Below are positions 1 through 7,836 of a stretch of 35,488 nt of DNA, piece after piece (positions within the stretch are counted from its first letter, which is position 1; each line of letters opens with the position of its first letter). The position numbers and the translations under genes are program-made. Source of the stretch: Gammaproteobacteria bacterium (GTDB lineage: Bacteria; Pseudomonadota; Gammaproteobacteria; Burkholderiales; Burkholderiaceae_B). The stretch lies in assembly GCA_018812945.1 (NCBI GenBank), contig JAHJCM010000128.1, forward strand, positions 1 to 35,488, written 5' to 3'. Under the pieces are notes generated by a model, which did not search any database, was not told the origin of the DNA, and worked only from the letters and a program-made list of their open reading frames with translations.

Positions 1-122
1 ACAGGGTTTTTGCCTTTGCCCATGCGGTGAATTTGGCGGGTGTACCACTGAATTTCAAGCAGGCCGGTGCGGTCCACGGCTTTAACACCGGTGATCAAAG
101 GCTTCACGGGGTGCAAGGCTTC
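1..122 (-). other. In-frame continuation of the oxidoreductase beyond its stop codon
   Basis: Reading on from the TAA at 123-125 in the same minus-strand frame gives an open stretch to the window edge: EALHPVKPLITGVKA, then about 25 residues including EIQWYTRQIHRMGKG. This matches the usual C-terminal end of the NADH:flavin oxidoreductase family (a proline/lysine segment, then an aromatic helix ending in R.G.G). There is no frame change, so a single-codon event such as CAA to TAA explains the break. The true end of the gene lies outside the window. Confidence 0.7.
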
Positions 123-1154
123 TTAGTTGTCCAACAGGCGTTTGGGCAAATCGGGTTCAATGGCAATCGAGCGGGCCAGGCCAATCAAATCAACAGCACC
201 TGTGTTCAATGCTTCTTTCATGCCGCCCACGGTGCGAAAGCCACCCGTCAGCATCAAAGGCACTTTGCACACGGCACGTACCTTCTCGGTGAAGTCGATG
301 AAGTAGGCTTCGCGTTTCACGGTGCTTTCTTTTTTGGGTTTTGCGCTTGCGCCTGTCATGGCGGGCGCTTCGTAGGTGCCGCCAGACACTTCAATCATGT
401 CAATGCCGCGTGCGGTCAGTTCCTGAATCACGGCCAGTGATTCTTCCTCTGAAAAACCGCCTTTTTGAAAGTCAGCGGAATTCAGCTTGATGCCCACCGG
501 GAAGTTGGGCCCCACCTGTTTGCGCACTTCGTCGGAAATGGCCAGCACGAAACGACGGCGGTTTTCAGCATTGCCGCCCCACTGGTCGTTGCGCTGGTTG
601 CTCAGCGGGCTTAAAAACTGGCTGATCAAATAGCCGTGGGCGCCGTGAATTTGTACGCCGTCAAAGCCAGCGTCTTTGCACACCTTGGCGGTGCGGCCCC
701 AGCGCGCAATCAGGTCCAGAATTTCAGTCTCGGTGAGCTCGCGCGGCGTGGCAAACATCATTTGCAGGCTTTTGTGAAAAGGCACCGCGGAAGGCGACAC
801 GGTTTCCTTGTTCATGCCTTTGGGGCACTGTTTGCCGGGGTGGTTGATTTGCACCCAGATTTTGCTGCCATTGGCCTGGCCCGCTTTGGCCCACTGCTGC
901 AGCAGGGGCATGTCGCGGTCGTCTTCAATCACGACGTTGCCCGGCTCTGCACGTGCTCGGCGGTCAATCATCACATTCCCGGTTATATTCAAACCAATGC
1001 CACCGGCTGTCCAGCGCTGGTAGACCCGCACAATTTGTGGTGTAACACGGTTGTCGCGCGTGCCCAAGGCTTCGCTCATGGCGGCTTTCACCAAGCGGTT
1101 GGGAAGGGTGGCGCCGCAGGGCAAGGTTAATGGGTCGCGAAGTTCAATGCGCAT
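123..1154 (-). CDS. NADH:flavin oxidoreductase (old yellow enzyme family), prematurely stopped
   Basis: FMN-dependent TIM-barrel oxidoreductase of the OYE/2,4-dienoyl-CoA reductase-like family, expected to reduce enones or related substrates with NAD(P)H in the cytoplasm. Visible landmarks are LPNRLVKAAM near residues 17-26, QINHPGKQ near 102-109, the HGAHGYL active-site strand at 170-176, FLSPLSNQR at 180-188, and the phosphate-binding LTGGF and GLARS segments near 302-306 and 325-329. The ATG at 1154 is chosen because GGAG lies just upstream and the family N-terminus begins there; the frame stays open further upstream without family similarity. The ORF is 343 residues, short for the family, and the missing C-terminus is present in frame after the stop. 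Divergent from the EamA transporter. It may be a pseudogene, a readthrough gene or a sequencing error. Confidence 0.85.
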   Translation of the reverse strand: MRIELRDPLTLPCGATLPNRLVKAAMSEALGTRDNRVTPQIVRVYQRWTAGGIGLNITGNVMIDRRARAEPGNVVIEDDRDMPLLQQWAKAGQANGSKIWVQINHPGKQCPKGMNKETVSPSAVPFHKSLQMMFATPRELTETEILDLIARWGRTAKVCKDAGFDGVQIHGAHGYLISQFLSPLSNQRNDQWGGNAENRRRFVLAISDEVRKQVGPNFPVGIKLNSADFQKGGFSEEESLAVIQELTARGIDMIEVSGGTYEAPAMTGASAKPKKESTVKREAYFIDFTEKVRAVCKVPLMLTGGFRTVGGMKEALNTGAVDLIGLARSIAIEPDLPKRLLDN

Positions 1155-1215
1155 CGTGGGGGTCTCCGGTGGTTCTAAATTGAAAATTATTGTTGTCACA
1201 TGGTAGCTTGGGTGC
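1155..1215. promoter_or_regulatory. Divergent promoter region, oxidoreductase/EamA transporter
   Basis: These 61 bases separate two divergent start codons and must hold both transcription starts unless they lie inside the genes. An AT-rich core (about 1175-1195) and a GGAG ribosome site for the minus-strand gene are visible. I cannot assign convincing -35/-10 pairs. Confidence 0.4.
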
Positions 1216-2127
1216 ATGAAAAAAATTGAGGTCAACACACTAATTTTTACGGCTTTCGCGATGTGTGCGTTTGCAGCCAATTCCTTTTTTTGCCGTGCGG
1301 CCTTGGGCGCTGAGCAAATAGACCCCGCCAGCTTCACCGCCATTTGGCTGATCAGCGGGGCCGTTACGCTGTGGTTGTGTTTGCGCATTCAAAACAAGGG
1401 CGGACAGCAAGGCAGTTGGGTGGGTGCTTGGGCATTGTTTGGTTATGCCGTGCTGTTTTCCATGGCTTACCTGTACATGAGTACGGGCACGGGTGCGCTG
1501 ATTTTGTTTGCCAGTGTACAACTCAGCATGATTGCCTATGCCGCCACACAGGGTGATCGATTGAAAGGCTTGCGTGCTTTGGGTGCAGTGGTGGCGGCAG
1601 CGGGTTTGGTTTTGTTGTTGTGGCCACACCTGCAAACGCCAGCTTCGGTGCTGGCTGCTGCAAGTATGGCTTTGGCAGGTGCCTGTTGGGGTTTGTATTC
1701 CGTGGTGGGCAAGGGCTCCCAATCCCCTTTGGCCGATACCGCGGGTAATTTTTCCAGGGCAGCATTCTTGATGGTGTTGGTGTGGATGGCTGTGTACTTT
1801 TCAGCCAAGGCGGGCGTGCACATTCCCGGGGTTACAGTGGAGCGCGGCTTGGCCCTTTACACCGTGTATTTGCCAACGCCCACCGTGGCAGGTGTGTTGT
1901 TCGCCTTGGCCTCGGGCTGCCTTGCTAGCGGCATTGGTTATGCGGTGTGGTACAAGGTGCTTCCCGCTTTGCCCACCACCTCGGCAGCCAGTGTGCAGCT
2001 GAGCGTACCGGTGATAGCGGCGCTGGCGGGCGTTGTTTTCCTGAACGAGTCTGTGACTGTTACCTTATTGGTGGCCATGGTCATGACGCTGGGCGGCGTG
2101 TATCTGGTTTTGCGCGCCAAGCGTTAA
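1216..2127 (+). CDS. DMT-superfamily transporter (EamA domain)
   Basis: Inner-membrane permease of the drug/metabolite transporter superfamily, 303 residues, matching the usual 290-310. The protein is almost entirely hydrophobic, with about ten transmembrane segments arranged as two EamA repeats (roughly residues 5-140 and 150-298). The second repeat ends in the typical PVIAALAGVVFLNE segment followed by a last helix and a short basic tail (LRAKR). The substrate cannot be read from the sequence; relatives export amino acids, metabolites or drugs. It is divergent from the oxidoreductase and lies 36 bases before the AI-2E-family gene on the same strand, so the two may be co-transcribed. Confidence 0.85.
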   Translation: MKKIEVNTLIFTAFAMCAFAANSFFCRAALGAEQIDPASFTAIWLISGAVTLWLCLRIQNKGGQQGSWVGAWALFGYAVLFSMAYLYMSTGTGALILFASVQLSMIAYAATQGDRLKGLRALGAVVAAAGLVLLLWPHLQTPASVLAAASMALAGACWGLYSVVGKGSQSPLADTAGNFSRAAFLMVLVWMAVYFSAKAGVHIPGVTVERGLALYTVYLPTPTVAGVLFALASGCLASGIGYAVWYKVLPALPTTSAASVQLSVPVIAALAGVVFLNESVTVTLLVAMVMTLGGVYLVLRAKR

Positions 2128-2163
2128 AGTCTTCTAAATTCAAATTGGCTGAAGATTGAATCG

Positions 2164-3321
2164 ATGAATGAAGTTTCGAAACCCAAAGATGAGAACACCC
2201 AGCCTGTAGGGCAGGCGGTGCCAACACCTTCAAGCCTTTCAACCTTGGCTAAGCAGTTTTACCTGCAACACTGGGGCTTGTTGCTCAGTGCTGCCTTGGT
2301 GTTGGCGGTGGTTATCAATTTGTGGCCTGTGTTGGCGCCTTTCGTGGCTGCTTTTGTATTGGCTTACCTGTTGGCCGCCCCCAGCCGTTGGGTGCATGGC
2401 AAGTTGCGCGGGCGTATTCCCTTGCCAGTGTGTGCTGTGCTCACTTTTTTTGCGCTGTTGCTGATTTTCTCCAGTGTGGGTTTGCTGTTCATTCCGGTAG
2501 TGCTTACTCAGCTTGAACTGATTCAGAACAATTTGCCGCAGCTGATTGTGAACGTGAAGCGCACGGTGCTGCCTTGGCTCAATGAGGTGTTTGGCCTCGC
2601 TGTGGTGGTGGACAGCACTGAGATGAAAGACCGCATTGCCGCTTACATCAGCGAAAACCGAGGCACGTTGGCCGAGATCAGTACAAAAATTTTGCGCTCG
2701 GGTTCGCAGTCGGTGTTGGGCATTACCGGCTTTGTATCGCTGACTGTCATTGCCACATTGTTCATTCTTCCCGGCTGGACTCAAATTACCAAGCAGTTTC
2801 AGCAGGTCTTTCCGCCGCATCTGTGGAAGCGTACACAACCCTTGTTCAGCGAAATTGACTCCGTCATGACCGAGTACATCAAGGGCATGATGATTGTGAT
2901 GCTGTTTCTTAGCACCTTTTATTCAATCGGTTTGAGTGTGGTGGGGCTTCAAAGTGGCTGGGCTTTGGGCATGTTGGCGGGCGTGCTGTGTGTGGTGCCT
3001 TACCTTGGTTTTGCCGTGGCTTTGCTGGTGGGCTTATTGACGGCCGCACTTGAATTGCAGGGTTTCTTGCCAATTTTTCTGGTGCTGCTTGTGTTTGTGG
3101 TGGGCCAGTTTCTGGAAGGTTTTGTGCTGACCCCCTTGGTGGTGGGCGACAAAATTGGTTTGTCTGCACTGGCGGTTATTTTCGCTCTGGCATTTTTTGG
3201 TGCAATTTTTGGTTTGGTGGGCGTTTTCCTTGCGCTGCCGTTGGCGGCAATTTTCAAGGTAGCTTACCTGCATGCCTTTGCGCACTACGAGCAAAGCGAC
3301 TACTACCGGCAGGCCCGGTAA
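2164..3321 (+). CDS. AI-2E family transporter (PerM/YdiK-like permease)
   Basis: Polytopic inner-membrane protein of 385 residues, typical of the AI-2E transporter family (PF01594). After a hydrophilic N-terminus of about 30 residues come two or three hydrophobic helices, a soluble segment around 120-185, and a C-terminal cluster of helices. That cluster contains PYLGFAVALLVGLLTA and the family-typical GQFLEGFVLTPLVVGDKIGL region, here read as GQFLEGF and TPLVVGDKIG. Some family members export autoinducer-2 and others act as ion antiporters or have unknown cargo, so the substrate is not assigned. It follows the EamA gene closely. Its end faces the frameshifted PF10118 gene across a terminator hairpin. 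Confidence 0.85.
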   Translation: MNEVSKPKDENTQPVGQAVPTPSSLSTLAKQFYLQHWGLLLSAALVLAVVINLWPVLAPFVAAFVLAYLLAAPSRWVHGKLRGRIPLPVCAVLTFFALLLIFSSVGLLFIPVVLTQLELIQNNLPQLIVNVKRTVLPWLNEVFGLAVVVDSTEMKDRIAAYISENRGTLAEISTKILRSGSQSVLGITGFVSLTVIATLFILPGWTQITKQFQQVFPPHLWKRTQPLFSEIDSVMTEYIKGMMIVMLFLSTFYSIGLSVVGLQSGWALGMLAGVLCVVPYLGFAVALLVGLLTAALELQGFLPIFLVLLVFVVGQFLEGFVLTPLVVGDKIGLSALAVIFALAFFGAIFGLVGVFLALPLAAIFKVAYLHAFAHYEQSDYYRQAR

Positions 3322-3329
3322 GTTAGGCG

Positions 3330-3365
3330 AAAAAAAACCGGTGGGCTGCTCACTTCTCCCACCGG
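3330..3365 (-). terminator. Rho-independent terminator for the minus-strand PF10118 gene
   Basis: A perfect 8-bp stem, CCGGTGGG (3338-3345) and CCCACCGG (3358-3365), encloses a 12-base loop. On the minus strand the stem is followed by eight T residues (A8 at 3330-3337 on the plus strand). It lies 34 bases beyond the stop codon of the minus-strand gene. On the plus strand there is no T-tract, so it should stop mainly leftward transcription. Confidence 0.85.
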
Positions 3366-3398
3366 CTGTTCAGCCCAAAGTTTCTGTCACGAAATTGA

Positions 3399-4320
3399 TT
3401 AAGCTGCGTTTGCTTTCAACTGGCTGTTCATGCGGGCACGAATGGCGTTCGCAATTTCAGTGTTCGGCTTGCGGCCAGAATCCTCAACAGACGCCACAAA
3501 ATTGTCGATCTCGGTCAGGAAACGGCTGTTGTCGTGCATCCAGGGGTGGAAGTCGGCTTTGAAATAGTCCATGAACTCGCCATTGGCCACCGGGTTGCGC
3601 AATACGCCCCACCTTTTTGCCCCACAACATTTTGGTCACGGTCCAGAAGCCTTTCAAATGACCACCCTTGATTGTTTTGTCGGCAAACACCAGGCGCATG
3701 TGGAAATAAGCCACCAGTGGCCAGAATATGGCAGTGGCCAGTACCATCGCCAGGCGGCGGCTGAAGCGGCTGTGTGTATTGTTGGGCAATACATGGTTCC
3801 ACACGTCGTAGGCCACGGCTTTGTGTTCGGTTTCTTCGTAGGCGTGCCACATCCACATTTGTTTGTAGGCTGGGTCTGATTTCTCGCCCAGTACGTCGGG
3901 GTTGCGAAGCAACTGGTCGGCCATGAGTGCGGTGTAGTGTTCAAGCGCAATGGTGCCAGCCAATGTCAGGCGTTTGCCCAAGGTTTTCTTGATGAAGGCC
4001 AGAAAGCCCCACAGGAAATTGTCCAGCTGCGAAGCGGGCAGGCCTGCGCGATCCAGCATCTCGTTGTATTCAACATGCTCACGGCTGTGCATGGCTTCCT
4101 GGCCAATGAAGGCCACCACGGCTTTTTTCAATTCAGGGTCGGTGATGTCGTCGCGGTAGTTGCGCACAGCGTCCATGAACATGCGCTCGCCAGCCGGGAA
4201 AAACAGCGACAGGGCGTTCATGAAATGGGTCACGTGGGGACCTTGCTCATGCCAATTGGATACCTTTTCTTCAGGCAGATTCAATTTGACATCGCGGCGT
4301 ACAGGCATGATGTTCTTCAT
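3399..4320 (-). pseudogene. Metal-dependent hydrolase family protein (PF10118), frameshifted
   Basis: The reading frame from ATG 4320 gives 236 residues of a PF10118-type helical protein. Paired motifs resemble a ferritin-like di-metal site: E45, E75xxH78, E127 and E163xxH166. The family's C-terminus (LRNPVANGEF, then YFKADFHPWMHDN) then appears in a different frame, running to the TAA at 3399-3401. The switch is within 3607-3618, a run of A5, GG, T and G4 on the coding strand. Skipping one base restores a 306-residue protein. As written, the first frame runs out into non-family sequence and stops at 3484. TAGGAG lies upstream of the ATG. The enzymatic function is unknown; family members often sit beside lipid-metabolism genes, as here. 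Either a decaying gene or a one-base assembly error. Confidence 0.8.
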
Positions 4321-4446
4321 GGTTTGACTCCTACACTTGTTTTATTGTTGTTGCCACGTTTAACCGTGACATTGAGCAATGTAACAATAAAGTTTCGTGT
4401 CCACAATAGCAAAACCTGAGTACCCCTTCTAGAAAATACTGCGGGT
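4321..4446. promoter_or_regulatory. Intergenic region with nested inverted repeats upstream of the PF10118 gene
   Basis: This gap lies between the thioesterase stop and the PF10118 start, both on the minus strand. It carries TTTATTGTT (4341-4349) and its exact reverse complement AACAATAAA (4383-4391), with a second perfect palindrome, ACATTG-AG-CAATGT (4369-4382), directly next to the right arm. A TAGGAG ribosome site sits close to the ATG at 4320. The arrangement looks like an operator/promoter region. No regulator can be assigned. Confidence 0.45.
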
Positions 4447-4848
4447 TTACCCTTGGTTCAGCGTACGAAGGAAGCGGTCTGGAATGGGCGTAGAGCGACC
4501 CGTTTCCGGGCTGACCCACACCATTTTCGCACTGCCGGTGGCCACCAGTACCTCAGGTGCATCGGTGCGGCGCATCTCGTATTTTTGCACCAAGCTACTG
4601 CGGCCCACTTCACCCGCCAGCACCTTGATTTCAACCACACCGGGTGCTTTCAGTTCTTTCAGGAAGCTGCATTCGGTGTGAACGATCACCACGTAAGCTG
4701 GGTTGTTGTCGATTTCAGCGGGGAAAAGGTCTATCCATTCCACGCGGGCCTGCTCAAAACAACGGAAGTACACGGTGTTGTTCACATGGCCAATCTGGTC
4801 CATGTCGCCCCAGCGCAGGGGCACGGTGGTGGAGTAAATTTCGTTCAT
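4447..4848 (-). CDS. Acyl-CoA thioesterase, hot-dog fold (4HBT/YbgC-like)
   Basis: Cytoplasmic thioester hydrolase of 133 residues, the standard length for single-hot-dog 4-hydroxybenzoyl-CoA thioesterase/YbgC relatives. The active-site loop reads RWGDMDQIGHVNN at residues 12-24, with the candidate catalytic Asp17, His21 and the following asparagines in the family spacing. The central helix YFRCFEQARVEWID and the later strand SLVQKYEMRR also fit. The physiological substrate is probably a fatty or aryl acyl-CoA and cannot be narrowed further. The nuclease gene ends three bases beyond it in the same direction of reading upstream, so the two are close neighbours on the minus strand, consistent with co-transcription. 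Confidence 0.85.
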   Translation of the reverse strand: MNEIYSTTVPLRWGDMDQIGHVNNTVYFRCFEQARVEWIDLFPAEIDNNPAYVVIVHTECSFLKELKAPGVVEIKVLAGEVGRSSLVQKYEMRRTDAPEVLVATGSAKMVWVSPETGRSTPIPDRFLRTLNQG

Positions 4849-4851
4849 GGT

Positions 4852-5454
4852 TTATCGCTGGTTGCGTTGTTCGGTGCGCCATTGCCAGGGGGCAAGGGGG
4901 GCTGTTTGTTGCCACAGGCCTTTGCGTGCATTGCGGGCCTGGTCCTCCGCAGCTTCGTACAGCACGCGGTCTTCGCTGCTTTGGCTGCGCGCAAATTCCC
5001 GGTACCACCAGGCTTGCCCGGCTTCAATGGCTTTCAGGTTGATGTCGGTTTCACCATCACACAAGCGCTGCTGGCACTCTTCCAGGGGCAACACTACTTT
5101 GGCCACTTGTCGTTTGTAGCGGTCGGTGTTGTTTACGATGATTTTTACGTTTTTGTTCAGCACCTTTTCGGTCAACCAGCGCTTGGACTGCTCACCGCCC
5201 GCCTGATTCAATTCAGGTGCATCCACGGCGTGCATGCGAATTTTGTGGGTCGCACCATCGCGGTTTCGCACTGTGATTGTGTCGCCATCGGCCACGCGCG
5301 TCACGGTGGCCAGGTAAAAACTGCCCGATGTGGCTGAGCCTTGCCGGTTCTGGCTTTCCGAGGCGATTGGGCCGCCAATGCCAATGTCTGGACCGTAAGG
5401 GCTGATGCAATAGCCCAGCAGGGCCAAAACCAGAGCCAACACTTTAAAGATCAT
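4852..5454 (-). CDS. Secreted thermonuclease-family protein (SNase domain)
   Basis: Staphylococcal-nuclease-like phosphodiesterase, 200 residues from the ATG at 5454. That start is chosen because it gives an N-terminal hydrophobic helix (residues 2-16, a signal peptide or anchor); the upstream open frame shows no similarity. The SNase core runs from about residue 46 to 170. Key residues match: VADGDTI (55-60), R73 and E81 in RMHAVDAPE with the exact eight-residue spacing of the SNase pair R35/E43, and DRYKRQVA with R115 equivalent to R87. A C-terminal segment A-R-N-A-R-K-G-L-W is the usual family end. Expected to degrade nucleic acid in the periplasm or outside the cell. Divergent from the crotonase gene. 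Confidence 0.85.
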   Translation of the reverse strand: MIFKVLALVLALLGYCISPYGPDIGIGGPIASESQNRQGSATSGSFYLATVTRVADGDTITVRNRDGATHKIRMHAVDAPELNQAGGEQSKRWLTEKVLNKNVKIIVNNTDRYKRQVAKVVLPLEECQQRLCDGETDINLKAIEAGQAWWYREFARSQSSEDRVLYEAAEDQARNARKGLWQQTAPLAPWQWRTEQRNQR

Positions 5455-5530
5455 ATTGGGTTTCAGAATATTCAAGGTTAATATGGCTGTCGAGCCATAC
5501 CACGATTTTAAAAAAACAGCCGAGAGTAAC
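5455..5530. promoter_or_regulatory. Divergent promoter region with an 18-bp palindrome
   Basis: The nuclease/crotonase divergent gap contains a perfect inverted repeat, TATGGCT (5482-5488) and AGCCATA (5493-5499), separated by four bases. No T-tract follows on either strand, so an operator is more likely than a terminator. Weak GAGAG near 5522 could serve as ribosome site for the crotonase ATG at 5531. Confidence 0.4.
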
Positions 5531-6334
5531 ATGGACAGAGTAAACCTGCAGTTCAACAGCGACAACACCGTGGTCACTGTGGCCCTGAATCGCCCTGAAA
5601 AACACAACGGTGTGGACTGGCCCATGCTGAAAGCAGTGCGCAAGGTGCAGCAGCAACTCGCCAGACACGAAACCCTGCGAGCTGTGATTTTGAAAGGTGA
5701 AGGCCCGTCTTTTTGTGCGGGGCTGGATGTGAAATCGGTGATGAGCAACCCGAAAACCGGTTTGATCATGTACGCCAACCTGTGGTTGCCCATGCGCAAT
5801 ATTTTCCAGACCTGGAGTATGGGTTGGCGTGACCTTGGCGTTCCAGTGATTGCGCAAATACACGGCAATTGCTTCGGTGCAGGTATTCAATATGCCATGG
5901 GCGCGGACATTCGGGTGTGTACACCCGATTCGCAATTGTCCATTCTGGAGGCTAAGTGGGGTTTGGTACCCGACATGGGCGGTGCGGCGCTGGTGCGTGA
6001 ATTGTTGCCGGTGGATGTGGCCAAAGAGTTGACCATGACGGGCCGCGTAATCAACGGTTTGCAAGCCAAGGAATTGGGCTTGGTGACCCATGTGGTAGAT
6101 AATCCGGAAGAAAAAGTGCAGGCCTTGGTGCAGGAAATTTTGACCCGCTCACCCGATTCAGTGGCGGCAAGCAAGTTCATGTTGCAACGGATTTTTGGTA
6201 TTGACGAGGCGGCACACTTGACTCAGGAACGACGCTGGCAGCGCCGCGTGCTTGGTTTTAAAAACCAGCGTATTTCGGTTGTGAAAAACAGCAAGCAACC
6301 CACCATGCCGTTTGCCAAACGACAAATTCGTTGA
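5531..6334 (+). CDS. Crotonase/enoyl-CoA hydratase family protein
   Basis: Cytoplasmic acyl-CoA-processing enzyme of the crotonase fold, 267 residues from ATG 5531. An upstream in-frame start at 5456 would add 25 residues without family similarity. The CoA/oxyanion-hole segments are GPSFCAGLDVKS (58-69) and GNCFGAGIQ (112-120). E140 and D148 in LEAKWGLVPDMGG match the acid residues used by dienoyl-CoA isomerases. The first catalytic acid of classical hydratases (GGGxE) is glutamine here (Q120), so simple hydratase activity is doubtful and an isomerase or other crotonase reaction is possible. It lies 86 bases upstream of WS/DGAT on the same strand, suggesting linked fatty-acid metabolism. Confidence 0.85.
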   Translation: MDRVNLQFNSDNTVVTVALNRPEKHNGVDWPMLKAVRKVQQQLARHETLRAVILKGEGPSFCAGLDVKSVMSNPKTGLIMYANLWLPMRNIFQTWSMGWRDLGVPVIAQIHGNCFGAGIQYAMGADIRVCTPDSQLSILEAKWGLVPDMGGAALVRELLPVDVAKELTMTGRVINGLQAKELGLVTHVVDNPEEKVQALVQEILTRSPDSVAASKFMLQRIFGIDEAAHLTQERRWQRRVLGFKNQRISVVKNSKQPTMPFAKRQIR

Positions 6335-6420
6335 AATCTCGGGGTGTGCCGCATCCAGCGGCGCACTTCATGCAGTAACAACAGATTCGGGAATAAAAAA
6401 TACAACACGGAGACATACCC

Positions 6421-7833
6421 ATGAAGGCCCTGACCCCCAATGACCAATTGTTCTTGTGGCTGGAGCGCCGCAACCAACCCATGCACGTGGGTGGGTTGGT
6501 GCTGCTGAAACCACCCAAGGGCCAGAGCACAATCGATTATGTACACAAGGTGGTGGCCGACATGCGCACGTACACCCAGCCGGTGGCACCTTTCAGTTTG
6601 CGTTTGAAGTCGCGATTGGGAATGTGGTTTTGGGTGGAGGACGATGAGTTTGACCTGGAGGCACACTTCATTCATTTGTCGCTGCCCAAGCCGGGCCGCA
6701 TTCGTGAATTGCTGGAGTTAACTTCAAAGCTGCATGCCGCGCCACTGGACCGCGCAAAGCCCCTGTGGGAAGCCTATGTCATCGATGGTCTTGAAGATGG
6801 TCGAGTGGCTTTGTACACCAAGGTGCACCATGCGTTGGTGGATGGTGTGGCCTGCATGAAAATGTTGCAGCGTTCCATGGCCGATAACCCAGAGATCATG
6901 GACATTCCGCCGCTGTGGGCCAACCCGAATTTGCGTGGCTCGGTTCACCGTTCCGAGGCATCGGAAGGTTTGGTGACCATGCTGGGCCAAGTGCTGGACA
7001 CTGCGAAAACCCAACTGTTCAGTCTGCCCAAGGTGGTGAAAGAAGTCGGACGATCCTTGTGGCAAACCAGTGTTGCTGATCCAGATTTCGTGTCGGTCAT
7101 TCAAGCGCCACGCAGCGTGTTGAACCGCCGTATCACGGCCTCACGCAGGGTCGCCGCCCAGTCGTGGTCGATGGAGCGAATCAAGGCCTGTGCGACCGGC
7201 TTGAACATGACCTTGAACGATGTGGTACTGGCCATGTGTGGCTCGGCCTTGCGTTCTTATTTGAGCGAGCTCAACGCCCTGCCTGCGCGCCCGCTGGTGG
7301 CCATGGTGCCAGTGTCGCTTCGCAAAGACGACACTGCAACCGGAAATCATGTGGCCCTGTTGCTGGCCAATTTGGCCACTGACACCGAAGATCCCGTGGA
7401 GCGCATTGAAACCATTGCCCGCTCAGTGAACCATTCCAAAGAACGGTTTGCCAGCATGAATCAAACTGAAATCATGAACTACGTGGCCACCATGATGGGC
7501 ATTAGCGGGTTTAATATGCTGACCGGTTTGGCACCCAAGTTACAGGCTTTCAACATTGTGATTTCGAATGTACCCGGCCCCAAACACACTCTGTATTTCA
7601 ACGGTGCACAAGTGGACGGGGTGTACCCGGTGTCGCTGTTGCTCGACGGTCAGGCTTTGAACATTACCTTGAACAGCTATGCCGGCAAGCTTGAATTTGG
7701 TTTGGTGGCGTGCCGCAGAACCATGCCTTCCATGCAGCGACTGTTGCAGTTTCTGGAAGACGGATTGGTTGAGCTGGAAGAAGCGGCGGCCAAGGAAGCC
7801 AAAGCCAATTTGAAAAAGCGCAACGCGGCTTGA
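6421..7833 (+). CDS. Wax ester synthase/diacylglycerol acyltransferase (WS/DGAT)
   Basis: Bifunctional acyltransferase of 470 residues, the normal length, that esterifies fatty alcohols or diacylglycerol with acyl-CoA to form wax esters or triacylglycerol at the inner membrane. The catalytic HHxxxDG motif is intact as HHALVDG at residues 136-142. The N-terminal segment MKALTPNDQLFLWLE and the late motif NIVISNVPGP fit the WES_acyltransf and DUF1298 (WSD1 C-terminal) domains. A GGAG ribosome site precedes the ATG by about ten bases. The protein ends in a charged alanine/lysine tail. It follows the crotonase, and its stop codon is only three bases from the convergent bcsR-like stop. Its presence suggests neutral-lipid storage. 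Confidence 0.92.
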   Translation: MKALTPNDQLFLWLERRNQPMHVGGLVLLKPPKGQSTIDYVHKVVADMRTYTQPVAPFSLRLKSRLGMWFWVEDDEFDLEAHFIHLSLPKPGRIRELLELTSKLHAAPLDRAKPLWEAYVIDGLEDGRVALYTKVHHALVDGVACMKMLQRSMADNPEIMDIPPLWANPNLRGSVHRSEASEGLVTMLGQVLDTAKTQLFSLPKVVKEVGRSLWQTSVADPDFVSVIQAPRSVLNRRITASRRVAAQSWSMERIKACATGLNMTLNDVVLAMCGSALRSYLSELNALPARPLVAMVPVSLRKDDTATGNHVALLLANLATDTEDPVERIETIARSVNHSKERFASMNQTEIMNYVATMMGISGFNMLTGLAPKLQAFNIVISNVPGPKHTLYFNGAQVDGVYPVSLLLDGQALNITLNSYAGKLEFGLVACRRTMPSMQRLLQFLEDGLVELEEAAAKEAKANLKKRNAA

Positions 7834-7836
7834 AGG

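Noticed and set aside
3607-3618. dnaX-type programmed -1 frameshift at AAAAAG
   Set aside because: The frame that continues the protein is +1 relative to the upstream frame, so a -1 slip would not reach it, and no downstream stimulatory hairpin is apparent.
4453-5337. Plus-strand open frame of 294 codons opposite the thioesterase and nuclease
   Set aside because: It spans two well-supported minus-strand genes with intact active sites; it is an antisense shadow.
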